64,000 nucleotides of DNA. Origin: DATFFO01 sp963772815 (GTDB taxonomy: Bacteria; Actinomycetota; Acidimicrobiia; Spongiisociales; ZC4RG35). Numbering within the stretch: the stretch's first letter is position 1; each line of letters opens with the position of its first letter. The notes under the pieces were generated by a model. That model made no database searches, was not told the DNA's origin, and was given only the letters and a program-made list of their open reading frames with translations. The position numbers were made by a program, and so were the translations under genes. This document shows, one piece after another, positions 1-8,873 of the stretch. The stretch spans positions 496,001 to 560,000 of the forward strand of contig CAVYYV010000004.1 of NCBI GenBank assembly GCA_963772815.1. The letters are read 5' to 3'.

Positions 1-279
1 GGGGTCATCGGTGCGATGTGTGATGAGCCCTACCGGTACTACGGTCAGGGTCGACATGTCCTCGAGACGGCGCAAGACGTCATAGTCGTTACGGGCCGCC
101 CGCTCCGGCAGTTCCTTGATCGCGTACAGGCCCTGGGTCGTCTCGATGAACCTGACCGTATGACGAGAGATCCCCTTGGGCAGCTCCACGAGGCTGGGCA
201 AGTCCCAGTCGGGGAGGGGAGTCGGCCAAGGCAGATCGAGGAAGTCGGGGTGACCGGGGCGAACGGTGACAGTGGCCAT
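1..279 (-). CDS. DUF4032 / kinase-like protein, N-terminal 93 residues (3' end outside window)
   Basis: The frame opens with ATG at 279 and runs off the left edge of the window without a stop, so only the N-terminal 93 residues are visible. They contain LPKGISRHTVRF followed by GLYAIKELPERAARNDY, the pattern of actinobacterial DUF4032 proteins, which have a lipopolysaccharide-kinase or RIO-like fold. The AIKEL lysine would be the beta-3 lysine of a kinase-type lobe. The start lies 9 bases after the lhr stop, with a GGAG inside the 3' end of lhr, so it is probably translated from the lhr transcript. The substrate is unknown. Family assignment is from motif recall on a fragment. Confidence 0.72.
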   Translation of the reverse strand, partial: MATVTVRPGHPDFLDLPWPTPLPDWDLPSLVELPKGISRHTVRFIETTQGLYAIKELPERAARNDYDVLRRLEDMSTLTVVPVGLITHRTDDP

Positions 280-288
280 GGCGCCACC

Positions 289-3200
289 CTATCTCCGTGC
301 CGGCCAGGCCAGCCCCTTGTGGGTTGCCACGAAACCGGCCCGCACCAGGTGATGGGCCATGGGGTGAGAAGAAGGCGAGAGCCCGTCGATCTGATCGACT
401 GCGAACCGGTCGGCACCGCCGGCCAGCCCGGCGAGCGCTCGGGCCACAGCACCCGCATCCTCCTGCGCGGGCGGGAACAGGCTGATCCGGCGACCCCTGC
501 GTTCGATGAACGCCGCCAGCTCGCCACCGACGAGGATCACGTGCGTGCCGGCATGCCGCCCCACCCTGCCTTCCGAGCCCGGCCACGACAAAGATGCTCC
601 GTATGGATTGGCGGGATCCGTGGCCGCCATCGTGATCCAGCTGGCGTCGTCCCCGGCTCTCAGGCGGTCCACGGCGCCGGGAAGCGCGAACTGAGCACCT
701 CCCAGGCCTTCGACGAAATACCCACGCCGGGCCGTGCCCGTCTCCTCCATCCGACCGAAGACGGGGTAGAGGGCGCTGAAGCCGCCCGGAAGCCCCTCGG
801 AGGCGACCGTGGACGCGGTGACGAGGCCATGGCGATCGAGCAGTTGCCTTGCCCAGGCCGTCGCCCGGGAAGTGTCGTAGGCGCCCGGCTCTACCACCCG
901 TGACCAGCGGCCCGACGTATGGGAGGGGAATGACACCCGGGACGCCCCGGCCCGCCGGCGCCGGCCCCGGATGAAGGCCCGCAGCGGAGCGAGGGTGTCG
1001 TTGGTCACGAGGCCGGCCCAGACCAGGTCCCAGAGTGCCTCCGAAACCGATTCGGGATCACCGCCTCCGGAGACGTTGTAGATCTCGGCGAAGAAGCTGG
1101 CCCCGCGGTCGGCGAGGTGCTCCAGGATCCGCTCATGAGTCGGTGAACCCGACCGGGCTTCATCGGCCGGGCGCTGAAGGAGATCGAAATCCGACCGTAG
1201 GTAGAGGGCGAGCTTCCCGTCCCGTGGCCCCAGTGGCTGCCTCCCCGTCCACATCACCTCGCCTTCGGCCATCAAGCGGTCCAGGATCGGCTCGGGATCT
1301 TCGACTCGGCGGGCGAGGACGTCCCTCAGGTCTGAGGCCGGGATCTCGACGCCCTGCAGCTGGCGGACGACCTCCACCATCGCGGAGCGACCTCTCCGTT
1401 GGGCTCCCACACCTTGCCAACCAGCCAGAAAACGGGCGAGGCTCGAAGGCGGCTCCGGCTCGATCTCTCCCCTGAGTGCCGCCAGCGACCCCCGCTTCAC
1501 CCTTCTCAGAACCTCTGAATCCATCCATTCGGCTTCGACCCCTCCAGAACGGAAACGCCCCCTGGTCAACCGTCCAGCCGTGAGCAGCCTCCGCAGAGTG
1601 ACCTGCACAGCGTCCACTCCGATGTTCAGTTCCCGGGCAGCACTCTGGGCGGAGAACGGGCCGCGAGTGCGTGCGAAGCGCCCCACCACGTCACCCAGAG
1701 GGTCTTCGACCGGGTCGAGGAGGGCCTGTGGAACGCCGGGTGGAGTTGGGATTCCGAGAGCGTCTCTGAGCCGGCCCGCGTCCTCGATCGCCGCAAGCCT
1801 CGTTGCCGCACCGTACTGGATCTCGATCACTCTCCGGGCCTCTTTGAGCTCGGCGATGGCCTGCCCGAGGTCGACCCCATCGCTGCGCGCGTGCAAATCC
1901 TCGATGGTGAGCGGGCCCAGGTCCCGGAGCAGGTCGGCGAGTGCATCCTTGTTCCGGGCCATCCGGCGCTGAGTGAGGTGCTGGAGATCAGCCTCCACCT
2001 CGGCCATCACCTGGGGCGAAAGCAGCTCCGACAGCTCGCCGTCGCCGAGCAGTTGTCGCAGGAGATCGCGGTCGAGCGTCAGGGCCGCGGCCCGGCGCTC
2101 CGCCAGGGGAGCGTCCCCCTCGTACAGATAGGCAGCCACGAAAGCGAACAACAGCGAGGACGCGAAGGGCGAGGGCGATGCCAGCTCGACTTCACTTATG
2201 CGGATGCGCCGCCGGGCAATGTCGGCCAGAACCGCTTGCAGGCCGGTAAGGTCGAAATCGTCCTGCAGGATCTCGCGATAGGTCTCCAGGACGATGGGAA
2301 ACGACCCGAACTGGCGGGCTACTTCCAGTAGGCCGGCGGCCCGACGTCGCTGCAGCCACAGAGGCGTGCGCGATCCCGGCCGGCGCCGGGGCAGGAGGAG
2401 AGAGCGCCCCGCCGCTTCGCGGAATCGAGCCGCGAAGAGAGCGGTCTCGGCCAGCCTGTCCACCACCAACTGCTCGACCTCATCGGGATCGAGCAAGAGG
2501 TCCTCGAGCCGGGGCACATCGTCGCCGTCCATGAATCGGAGGACGATGCCATCGTCGGACCACACCAGGTCCCCCTCCGCGCCCTTCTCCCTGTTCAGCT
2601 TCTCCGAGAGGGCCATCGCCCAGGGGGCGTGCACACGAGCGCCGAAGGGCGACATCAAGACGAGGCGCCAGTCGCCGATCTCGTCGCGGAACCGCTCCAC
2701 CACCACGGTCCGATCGCTGGGGACGGTTCCGGTGACGTCCAATTCCTCCCTCACGTAGGAGATGAGGTTGTCCGCCGCAAGTTCGTCGAGCCGGTACTCC
2801 TCTGTCAGCCTGCGCCGAGCCATCTCAGGATCCTGCTCCGCCAGCAGGCGGGTGAAGGATCCCACCATCCTGCCCGTTTCGAGCGAGCGTCCCATCGTGT
2901 CGCCGTGCCAGAATGGGAGCTTCGCCCCCGGTTCGCCCGGAGCCGGCACGACCTCGACCCGGTCCACGCCGATCTCGGCTATTCGCCAGGTGGAAGCGCC
3001 CAGGAGGAACACGTCGCCCTGCCGGGACTCGTACACCATCTCCTCGTCGAGCTCGCCCACCCGGGAGCCATCGGGGAGGGTCACCCTGTACAGGCCCCGA
3101 TCCGGAATCGTCCCGGGGTTGGTCACCGCCAACTGGCGTGCTCCCGGGCGGGGCGTGATCGACCCGGTCACCCGGTCCCAGTTCAGTCTGGGCCGGAGCT

Positions 3201-4611
3201 CGGAAAACAGGTCCGAGGGGTATCGTCCCGACAGCATGTCGAGGGTGGCGTCGAACAGTGGGCGCGGCAAATCGGAGAAAGGCGCTGCCCGCACCACCAT
3301 CTCATAGAGATCGTCGGCCGTGCGGTCTTCGGCCACCACCGTCGCCACCAGCTGCTGGGCCAGAACGTCAAGCGGATTGCGGGGAAGGCGGATCGCCTCC
3401 ACCTCGCCCGCCGCCATCATCGAGGCGACCACCGTCGACACGAGTAAATCGCCCCGATGCTTCGGGAACAGCCGTGCCACGCTGGTCTCTCCCACCTGAT
3501 GACCTGCCCGGCCCACCCTCTGCAAACCCGATGTGACCGAGCTCGGCGCCTCGACCTGGATGACGAGATCCACTGCTCCCATGTCGATGCCCAGCTCGAG
3601 GGAGGACGTCGCCACCACTGCCTGCAAATCCCCGCGTTTGAGCGCCTCCTCGATGGCGGCCCTCTGCGAATGGCTCACCGATCCATGATGAGACCGGGCA
3701 ATCTCCTTGCCGGCGAGCCGGTTGATCTCATCGCAGATCTTCTCCGCCAGGCGACGCGAGTTGGCAAACACGATCGTGGAGGAGTGGCGGCTGACCAGGT
3801 CGAGTATGCGGGGATACACGGCAGGCCAGATCGACCGGGGAGCCACCTCCCCGGGGTCGAGCGGATCGACCTCGATGGGCTGGGTCATGTCGGCCACCGG
3901 CACGATGAGCGAGATGTCGAGATGTCTCTCGGTCTCGACATCGACCACGGTGACCGGGCGGTTGCCACCCAGGAAGCGGGCCGTCACCTCCAGAGGGCGC
4001 TGGGTGGCCGACAGGCCGATGCGCTGGGGAGAGCCGGCAATCTCCTCGAGTCGTTCCAGGCTCAGGGCGAGATGGGCACCACGCTTGCTATCCGCCACGG
4101 CGTGGACCTCGTCCACGATCACCCACCGGACGCTGCGCAGAAGATCCCTCGCCTGGGAAGTCAGCAACAGGTACAACGACTCGGGTGTAGTGATGAGCAG
4201 GTCGGGAGGATGGCGCAGCATCCTCTGTCTCTGAGTGGCCGGTGTGTCACCGGTGCGGAGAAAGGTGGACAGTTCGGGAGGCCGGTCCATGCCGAGTCGG
4301 TCAGCGGCATGGTGAATCCCTGTGAGGGGAGCGCGCAGGTTGCGCTCGATGTCGTAGGCAAGAGCCTTGAGAGGGGATATGTAGAGCACCCGACAGCGCT
4401 CGAGCTCGTCGGGAACGGGCTCACCGAGAAGGCGATCCAGCGTCCACAGGAATGCCGCCAGGGTCTTGCCCGATCCGGTTGGTGCGTGGATAAGGGTGTG
4501 TCGGCCCCCTGCGATCGCCTCCCACCCCTGCTCCTGTGCCGGTGTGGGGGCTGGAAAGGAGCTCTCGAACCATGCCCGGGTGGCAGGAGAGAAGAGGTCC
4601 AGAGACGTCAT
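289..4611 (-). CDS. lhr: ATP-dependent helicase Lhr (large helicase-related protein)
   Basis: A 1440-residue superfamily 2 helicase of the length usual for bacterial Lhr. The N-terminal half carries the motor: APTGSGKT (Walker A, about 43-50), DEVH (167-170), SAT (201-203) and QRVGRAGH (motif VI, 364-371). The rest is the long winged-helix and C-terminal extension typical of Lhr, with no known catalytic motif. Lhr-family enzymes translocate 3' to 5' on single-stranded DNA and unwind DNA:DNA and RNA:DNA hybrids; in mycobacteria lhr is linked to DNA damage responses. The start has no Shine-Dalgarno sequence but a TAACCT hexamer 7 bases upstream, suggesting a leaderless mRNA. The DUF4032 gene follows closely. 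No SOS box is visible upstream. Confidence 0.95.
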   Translation of the reverse strand: MTSLDLFSPATRAWFESSFPAPTPAQEQGWEAIAGGRHTLIHAPTGSGKTLAAFLWTLDRLLGEPVPDELERCRVLYISPLKALAYDIERNLRAPLTGIHHAADRLGMDRPPELSTFLRTGDTPATQRQRMLRHPPDLLITTPESLYLLLTSQARDLLRSVRWVIVDEVHAVADSKRGAHLALSLERLEEIAGSPQRIGLSATQRPLEVTARFLGGNRPVTVVDVETERHLDISLIVPVADMTQPIEVDPLDPGEVAPRSIWPAVYPRILDLVSRHSSTIVFANSRRLAEKICDEINRLAGKEIARSHHGSVSHSQRAAIEEALKRGDLQAVVATSSLELGIDMGAVDLVIQVEAPSSVTSGLQRVGRAGHQVGETSVARLFPKHRGDLLVSTVVASMMAAGEVEAIRLPRNPLDVLAQQLVATVVAEDRTADDLYEMVVRAAPFSDLPRPLFDATLDMLSGRYPSDLFSELRPRLNWDRVTGSITPRPGARQLAVTNPGTIPDRGLYRVTLPDGSRVGELDEEMVYESRQGDVFLLGASTWRIAEIGVDRVEVVPAPGEPGAKLPFWHGDTMGRSLETGRMVGSFTRLLAEQDPEMARRRLTEEYRLDELAADNLISYVREELDVTGTVPSDRTVVVERFRDEIGDWRLVLMSPFGARVHAPWAMALSEKLNREKGAEGDLVWSDDGIVLRFMDGDDVPRLEDLLLDPDEVEQLVVDRLAETALFAARFREAAGRSLLLPRRRPGSRTPLWLQRRRAAGLLEVARQFGSFPIVLETYREILQDDFDLTGLQAVLADIARRRIRISEVELASPSPFASSLLFAFVAAYLYEGDAPLAERRAAALTLDRDLLRQLLGDGELSELLSPQVMAEVEADLQHLTQRRMARNKDALADLLRDLGPLTIEDLHARSDGVDLGQAIAELKEARRVIEIQYGAATRLAAIEDAGRLRDALGIPTPPGVPQALLDPVEDPLGDVVGRFARTRGPFSAQSAARELNIGVDAVQVTLRRLLTAGRLTRGRFRSGGVEAEWMDSEVLRRVKRGSLAALRGEIEPEPPSSLARFLAGWQGVGAQRRGRSAMVEVVRQLQGVEIPASDLRDVLARRVEDPEPILDRLMAEGEVMWTGRQPLGPRDGKLALYLRSDFDLLQRPADEARSGSPTHERILEHLADRGASFFAEIYNVSGGGDPESVSEALWDLVWAGLVTNDTLAPLRAFIRGRRRRAGASRVSFPSHTSGRWSRVVEPGAYDTSRATAWARQLLDRHGLVTASTVASEGLPGGFSALYPVFGRMEETGTARRGYFVEGLGGAQFALPGAVDRLRAGDDASWITMAATDPANPYGASLSWPGSEGRVGRHAGTHVILVGGELAAFIERRGRRISLFPPAQEDAGAVARALAGLAGGADRFAVDQIDGLSPSSHPMAHHLVRAGFVATHKGLAWPARR

Positions 4612-4618
4612 CGGAGCG

Positions 4619-4624
4619 AGGTTA
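4619..4624 (-). promoter_or_regulatory. Probable -10 element of lhr (leaderless)
   Basis: On the minus strand this reads TAACCT, followed by 7 bases and the lhr ATG. A transcript starting at the usual distance would begin at or next to the start codon. No clear -35 is visible. Confidence 0.5.
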
Positions 4625-4783
4625 TCGACTCACCCCGACAAGCGAACTGGTCGGAATGACTCCGAATCCGGCTTCGAGACCGCTTTAATGCTGGTTCGTT
4701 CGGCCCATTGGACATAAGTGGGCTGTAATCGATCATGACTTCTGGCTACTAACCGTATAGACGCCAAAAGAACCAGCCTCCAC

Positions 4784-5383
4784 ATGACACCGAGCAACTA
4801 CAGCGAAAGAGACTCCCTCCTCCACGCCATGGAGAACATGGTGGAGGACCTGCACGGGCACGTGCACAGAGTGGCGGATCTGGCCGTATCGCTGGCACGC
4901 ACCATCGGCCTGGGCGACTCCGACATCACCCGGCTGGGCCTGGTGGGCGTCCTGCACGACGTGGGGAAAGTCCACGTCGACCCTGCCATCCTCTCCAAGC
5001 CGGGGCCGCTCGATGCCGAAGAGCTGGACCACATGCGCCGTCACCCCGAGCTCGGCTTCGCGATGACCGTCGATAGATTCGATCGCAGGGTGTCCGAAGC
5101 GATCCTGTACCACCACGAGCGCTATGACGGTCTAGGGTACCCCTTTGGCCTGGCCGGGTCCGAGATACCGCTGCTGGCCCGGATAGTCCTGGTGGCGGAT
5201 GCATTCGACGCCATGGTCAGCCACCGCTCATATCAGCCGGCCCTTCCGGTCGATCACGCCATCGCCGAGATCAACCTGTATCAGGGCAGCCAATTCGACC
5301 CTCTGGTGGTGGAGGCCTTCAACCACATCACCGAGTCGGGCAGGCTACCGAAGGTCGTCAACCTTTCCGTGGCCGCCAGCTGA
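4784..5383 (+). CDS. Stand-alone HD-GYP domain protein
   Basis: A 199-residue protein that is almost entirely a HD-GYP domain. It has the metal-binding HDVGK near residue 60, followed by HHERYDGLGYP (about 109-119), the signature that separates HD-GYP from ordinary HD phosphohydrolases. Characterised relatives hydrolyse cyclic di-GMP or related dinucleotides. There is no receiver, PAS, GAF or membrane segment, so any signal input must come from a partner. It faces lhr across a 172-bp gap and converges on the crotonase gene 22 bases downstream. Start chosen at the ATG before SNYSERDSLL; no strong Shine-Dalgarno is seen. Cyclic di-GMP as the substrate is inference. Confidence 0.88.
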   Translation: MTPSNYSERDSLLHAMENMVEDLHGHVHRVADLAVSLARTIGLGDSDITRLGLVGVLHDVGKVHVDPAILSKPGPLDAEELDHMRRHPELGFAMTVDRFDRRVSEAILYHHERYDGLGYPFGLAGSEIPLLARIVLVADAFDAMVSHRSYQPALPVDHAIAEINLYQGSQFDPLVVEAFNHITESGRLPKVVNLSVAAS

Positions 5384-5405
5384 AAGGCTGATCACACCGG
5401 GTTCA

Positions 5406-6194
5406 TCAGCCCCGGGTTCGCCAGCGTTCCAGGAACCGCTCCACTGCATCCTCATGCTCGGGCTGCGCGTGACTCATCGCCTGGAGCGCGGCCGACAGTT
5501 CCAGGAATCCCTCCAGGTCCATGCTCCGGGCCGAGCGGAGAAGGCGCTTGGTGAGCCGGAGGGAGTGGGCGGGCTTGGCCGCGATTTCGGTCGCCAGGCG
5601 CTTCACTCGTTCCACCAGCCCGTCCGGCTCCACCACCTCGAGCAGGATGTCGAGATCGGCTGCCTCGGCGGCCTCTACCCGGCGAGCCGTGAAGGCGATC
5701 TCGGCGGCATGTTGCCATCCGACCACGCGCGGGAGCAGCCACGCCCCGCCGTCACCCGGAATTATCCCCAGGTCGATGAAGGTGTGGGCGAACCAGGCCC
5801 GGGAGGTTCCGATGCGCAGATCACAGGCCAGGACGAGATCGAACCCCGCTCCCACCGCGGGTCCGTTCACGGCTGCGATCGTGACGATATCCGTCGAGAG
5901 GACCGACCGCGTCAAACGCTGGATCGTCGTGCGATAGGCCTCTGCTATCTCGTACGGGGTGCCGGAGAACATCCCGGCCCGCCTTCCCATGTCGTGAACG
6001 TTGCCACCCGCCGAGAAGGCCGTGCCCTGGCCGGTCAGCACGAGCACGCGAACCTCGGGCGGGGGCATGTCCAGTGCGCCAACGATCTCTTCCACCATCT
6101 CGGGCTCGGTGATGGCGTTGCGGATGTCCGGGCGTGCGAGTGTCAGGGTGGCCACGGCGCCGTCAACGACCAGAGTCGTGTGTCGGCGGTTCAC
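5406..6194 (-). CDS. Enoyl-CoA hydratase/isomerase family (crotonase) protein
   Basis: A 262-residue crotonase-fold protein. Visible are the oxyanion-hole segment FSAGGNVHDM, the second backbone segment NGPAVGAGFDLVLACD, and LGIIPGDGGAWLLPR. Classical hydratases use two glutamates; here the first position is Asp (GFDL) and the second is Phe by my alignment, while an acidic residue appears in PGDGG, as in PaaG-like isomerases and other crotonases. Reaction and substrate therefore cannot be fixed; isomerase or another acyl-CoA activity is as likely as hydration. Its ATG overlaps the stop of the btpA-like gene (ATGA), so the two are translationally coupled and form the end of a three-gene operon. 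Confidence 0.88.
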   Translation of the reverse strand: MNRRHTTLVVDGAVATLTLARPDIRNAITEPEMVEEIVGALDMPPPEVRVLVLTGQGTAFSAGGNVHDMGRRAGMFSGTPYEIAEAYRTTIQRLTRSVLSTDIVTIAAVNGPAVGAGFDLVLACDLRIGTSRAWFAHTFIDLGIIPGDGGAWLLPRVVGWQHAAEIAFTARRVEAAEAADLDILLEVVEPDGLVERVKRLATEIAAKPAHSLRLTKRLLRSARSMDLEGFLELSAALQAMSHAQPEHEDAVERFLERWRTRG

Positions 6195-6976
6195 AGCAGA
6201 TTCGCCTCCCCCGCCGCGACAATGAAAGCGTCGACGCGCTTCGGGTCCAGGTCGGCTCCTGGCCTGCCGCCGGCCTCCAACGCGGTTCCGACGATCACGC
6301 AGTCGGCCAGGCCGGCCAGGTCGGAGAGATTCTCCGGGCCGGCACCCGACCCGATCACCAGCGGGGCGTCGGGGACGGCTGCTCGAACCCGCTCCAGCCG
6401 ATCCAGGTCCGGCGCCCTACCGGTGCCCGGGCCCGAGACGATCAGCGCATCCGCTCCCGCCCGCTCCCAGGAATCCAGTGCGGCCTGCTCGACAGCAAGG
6501 CCGGGAGGCGGGGTGGCGTGCTTGACGAAGACGTCGGCCCACACCTCCGTCCCGGTTCCGAGAGCGCGGCGCAGCCTGGCCAGCTCGCCGGCCCGGCCGT
6601 TGATCAAGCCCTGATCCGTGTACATAGAGCCCGAGAGGACGTTGACGCGGATCATCCCGGCGCCCGTGACGGCCGCGATCGAGACCGCCGACAGAGCATC
6701 GTTGCGCAGGACGTTCACGCCGGTGAAAGTGCCCGAGGCATCACGCACGGCCACTACGCATGCCGTCATGGCCGCCACGGTGACCGCAGGGACCGAATCG
6801 GCGAAGAAGGGCGTGTCGCCGAAGTTCTCGACCATCAGCGCCGGGAACCCGGCCTCCGTCAGCACCTGTGCCCTACGGGCGGCATCGGAGACAACCGCAT
6901 CCATGGAGCCGCCAAAGCCCGGGCTGCCCGGCAGGGGAGAAAGATGCACCATCCCCACCAGCGGGGGAAGGCTCAT
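6191..6976 (-). CDS. BtpA/SgcQ family protein (TIM-barrel)
   Basis: A 261-residue protein beginning PPLVGMVHLSPLPGSP, the hallmark N-terminus of the BtpA/SgcQ family. It continues with MVENFGDTPF, INVLSGSMYTDQG-like and WADVFVKHA segments typical of this phosphate-binding TIM barrel. BtpA stabilises photosystem I in cyanobacteria, but homologues in non-photosynthetic bacteria (SgcQ and others) have no established reaction. It sits in a tight minus-strand operon between a TIGR03084 protein (10-base gap) and a crotonase (4-base overlap), which points to a catabolic role. The context, not the sequence, suggests this. Confidence 0.88.
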   Translation of the reverse strand: MSLPPLVGMVHLSPLPGSPGFGGSMDAVVSDAARRAQVLTEAGFPALMVENFGDTPFFADSVPAVTVAAMTACVVAVRDASGTFTGVNVLRNDALSAVSIAAVTGAGMIRVNVLSGSMYTDQGLINGRAGELARLRRALGTGTEVWADVFVKHATPPPGLAVEQAALDSWERAGADALIVSGPGTGRAPDLDRLERVRAAVPDAPLVIGSGAGPENLSDLAGLADCVIVGTALEAGGRPGADLDPKRVDAFIVAAGEANLL

Positions 6977-6986
6977 GAAGTCAGGC

Positions 6987-7718
6987 TCACAGATAGGCCT
7001 GAGCGACCTCGAGGGCAGCCTGGGCCGCGTCTCCCGACACCTTGAGCGTGGTGGCGCTGGCGTCGACTCGCCGAACGACTATTCGGGCCCAGTCCGAGGC
7101 CGATCCCTTGATCAGATGCTCGGCCTCGTCCGGTCCGTAGACCCACTTGGCGTAGCCGGGCCCGATCACCTCGACCCGGATCGGGGAGTAATCGAGGCCG
7201 GCTGCCTTGAAGGCGTAAGGCAGCGTCTTCCATCCCAGCCAGCACACGTGGCGGATGCGCGGGGTGTCCTCGACCTCGAACTCGAGGGCTGCATAGATGT
7301 CCAGACCGTGAGCCCACGTTTCCATGAGCCGGAAGGTGGCGAAGGTGCGAGCACTCATGCTGCCTTCGATCCACTCCACGCGGTCGTCGTCGGCCATGTG
7401 TGAGAGGGGTTCCACGACCTTTGCTCGTCCTCCGCGCCACCACTCGATGACATCCTGGGGCCGCATGTCCCGGCCGCGCTTGATGGCCTGCTGGCGGAGG
7501 CTCTCCAGGTTGCCACTCGTCTGCCACTCCTTGACTCGGTCTCCACCCATCAAGGTGTCGGTGGCCAGGTCAGCAGAGTCGGCCAGGTGGCTGATCGTGT
7601 CGCGCACGGTCCACTTTCCTGCCGGGGTGGGGCGATCCCAGTGTCGGATCGGAATCCGCTGAAGCGACTGATCGAGAAACTGCTGCTCCGCTACCAGGTC
7701 TGAAAGGATCTCGCGCAC
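6987..7718 (-). CDS. TIGR03084 / DinB-like mycothiol-maleylpyruvate isomerase family protein
   Basis: A 243-residue four-helix-bundle protein of the DinB/MDMPI superfamily. It has the metal-site histidines of the family in TISHLADSAD (N-terminal helix) and TWAHGLD (centre), and the C-terminal wHTH-like lobe seen in TIGR03084. Family members are thought to be metal-dependent enzymes using mycothiol or related thiols. That fits mshD elsewhere in the window, but the substrate here is unknown. It starts with GTG; TAGAAT lies 6 bases upstream and there is no Shine-Dalgarno, so it is probably leaderless and heads the operon with btpA-like and crotonase genes. Confidence 0.82.
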   Translation of the reverse strand: MREILSDLVAEQQFLDQSLQRIPIRHWDRPTPAGKWTVRDTISHLADSADLATDTLMGGDRVKEWQTSGNLESLRQQAIKRGRDMRPQDVIEWWRGGRAKVVEPLSHMADDDRVEWIEGSMSARTFATFRLMETWAHGLDIYAALEFEVEDTPRIRHVCWLGWKTLPYAFKAAGLDYSPIRVEVIGPGYAKWVYGPDEAEHLIKGSASDWARIVVRRVDASATTLKVSGDAAQAALEVAQAYL

Positions 7719-7724
7719 CCGGCC

Positions 7725-7730
7725 ATTCTA
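7725..7730 (-). promoter_or_regulatory. Probable -10 element of the TIGR03084 gene
   Basis: TAGAAT on the minus strand, 6 bases before the GTG start. It implies a leaderless transcript for the three-gene operon. Confidence 0.5.
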
Positions 7731-7766
7731 GTGTCGCCTGCAAGGAACCGGTCCCGATCGGGCGCT

Positions 7767-8852
7767 TCACCAGGGCCTTTCGGCCTGCTCCTCGCTCATC
7801 GGCGCCGGAGGGTGCACCGTCTCCGGTGTCACGACCAGGTCGTTGAGACGGTTTATCAGCTGCCTGAGCCGTCCGAAACTGCGGCGGTCGAACCGGAACG
7901 AGATGCGGTCGAGGTCCAGGTTGTCTCCATCGGCCACCTCGGCGGCCGTCGGCCCGATCACCTCCATGGCCTGCCCGGCGATCATGTCGGCGAAGTCCGC
8001 ATTCAACCGGGCCAGGGTCTCCTGATCGGGCGCCTGGTTGAGACGCAGCACCAGGGTGCCGTCAACGTACCTCTGGGAGTGGTAGTTGGCGTAGAAGTGG
8101 CACAGCTCGTCCACGGCCGGCTCTGGGTCCTCGTAGACGCTGAAGAGATGAAGGTCGGACGGGCTGATGAAACCCTTGTCCACCAGCACTCCCTCCAGCA
8201 CCGGGAGGATCCGTTTCCAGTACCCGGTGCCGGGTGCCTCGAGCAGGGCAATGGGGTGGAGATCGGATTTTCCGGTCTGCACCAGAGTGAGCAGCTCCGT
8301 CATCTCATCCAGAGTGCCGAATCCACCCGGGAAGATGGCGAAGGCGTGCGACTCCTTGACGAATCCCAGCTTGCGGGTGAAGAAGTACTTGAAGTTGACG
8401 GTCCGCTCAGGCGCCACGTACTCGTTGGCGTCGGCCTCGAAGGGGAGCCGGATGTTGACGCCGTAGGAGTGCCGGCGCCCGGCGCCTTTGTTGCCCGCCT
8501 CCATTACCCCCGGCCCGCCGCCGGTGATGACACCCCAACCCCGCCCGGCCATCAGGTTGGCGAAGCGCGACGCCAGGTCGTAATTGGGGTCGTTGGCTTG
8601 GATTCTCGCCGACCCGTAGATCGTCACTTTGGGCTCGTTGTGGCGTGAGAAGACGAGCATCGAGTAGCGCATCTCCTTCAACGCGGTGTTGACCAGCTTC
8701 AGATCTCCCCGCCCCGGGTCGTCCCTGTGCAGTTTGAGGGCGGTGGTGATGATCTCCTCGATCAGATCGGCGTTGTCATTGGACGAGGCGTCCGCCACCA
8801 GCTTCGAGATTCGCCCATCCAGCTCCGGGTCCCCCAATTCGTAAGAACGCAT
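7767..8852 (-). CDS. LOG family (TIGR00730-type Rossmann) protein
   Basis: A 361-residue LOG-family protein with the diagnostic GGGPGVMEAGNKGA and FPGGFGTLDEMTE motifs. The second contains the PGGxGTxxE signature of nucleoside 5'-monophosphate phosphoribohydrolases. It is longer than plant-type LOG proteins (about 200 residues) and closer to the longer bacterial PpnN-like group. The likely reaction is cleavage of the N-glycosidic bond of a purine or pyrimidine monophosphate; substrate not determined. A GTG at 8861 is also in frame, but TACGGT at 8860-8865 overlaps it and sits 7 bases before the ATG at 8852, so the ATG is preferred. It follows the AAA gene by 21 bases. Confidence 0.88.
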   Translation of the reverse strand: MRSYELGDPELDGRISKLVADASSNDNADLIEEIITTALKLHRDDPGRGDLKLVNTALKEMRYSMLVFSRHNEPKVTIYGSARIQANDPNYDLASRFANLMAGRGWGVITGGGPGVMEAGNKGAGRRHSYGVNIRLPFEADANEYVAPERTVNFKYFFTRKLGFVKESHAFAIFPGGFGTLDEMTELLTLVQTGKSDLHPIALLEAPGTGYWKRILPVLEGVLVDKGFISPSDLHLFSVYEDPEPAVDELCHFYANYHSQRYVDGTLVLRLNQAPDQETLARLNADFADMIAGQAMEVIGPTAAEVADGDNLDLDRISFRFDRRSFGRLRQLINRLNDLVVTPETVHPPAPMSEEQAERPW

Positions 8853-8859
8853 CCGTCTC

Positions 8860-8865
8860 ACCGTA
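8860..8865 (-). promoter_or_regulatory. Probable -10 element of the LOG-family gene
   Basis: TACGGT on the minus strand, 7 bases before ATG 8852. It overlaps the alternative GTG at 8861 and so decides the start. Confidence 0.4.
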
Positions 8866-8873
8866 CCGCTCCG

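Noticed and set aside
3457..4659. 400-residue open frame on the plus strand
   Set aside because: It is entirely antisense to lhr, rich in Arg/Gly/His with no known motif; a by-product of high GC.
4708..4736. TTGGAC-17-GATCAT as promoter of the HD-GYP gene
   Set aside because: The -10 is poor and about 50 bases from the start; chance match is likely.
5199..6614. 471-residue plus-strand frame
   Set aside because: Runs across the end of the HD-GYP gene and antisense to crotonase and btpA-like genes; no domain.
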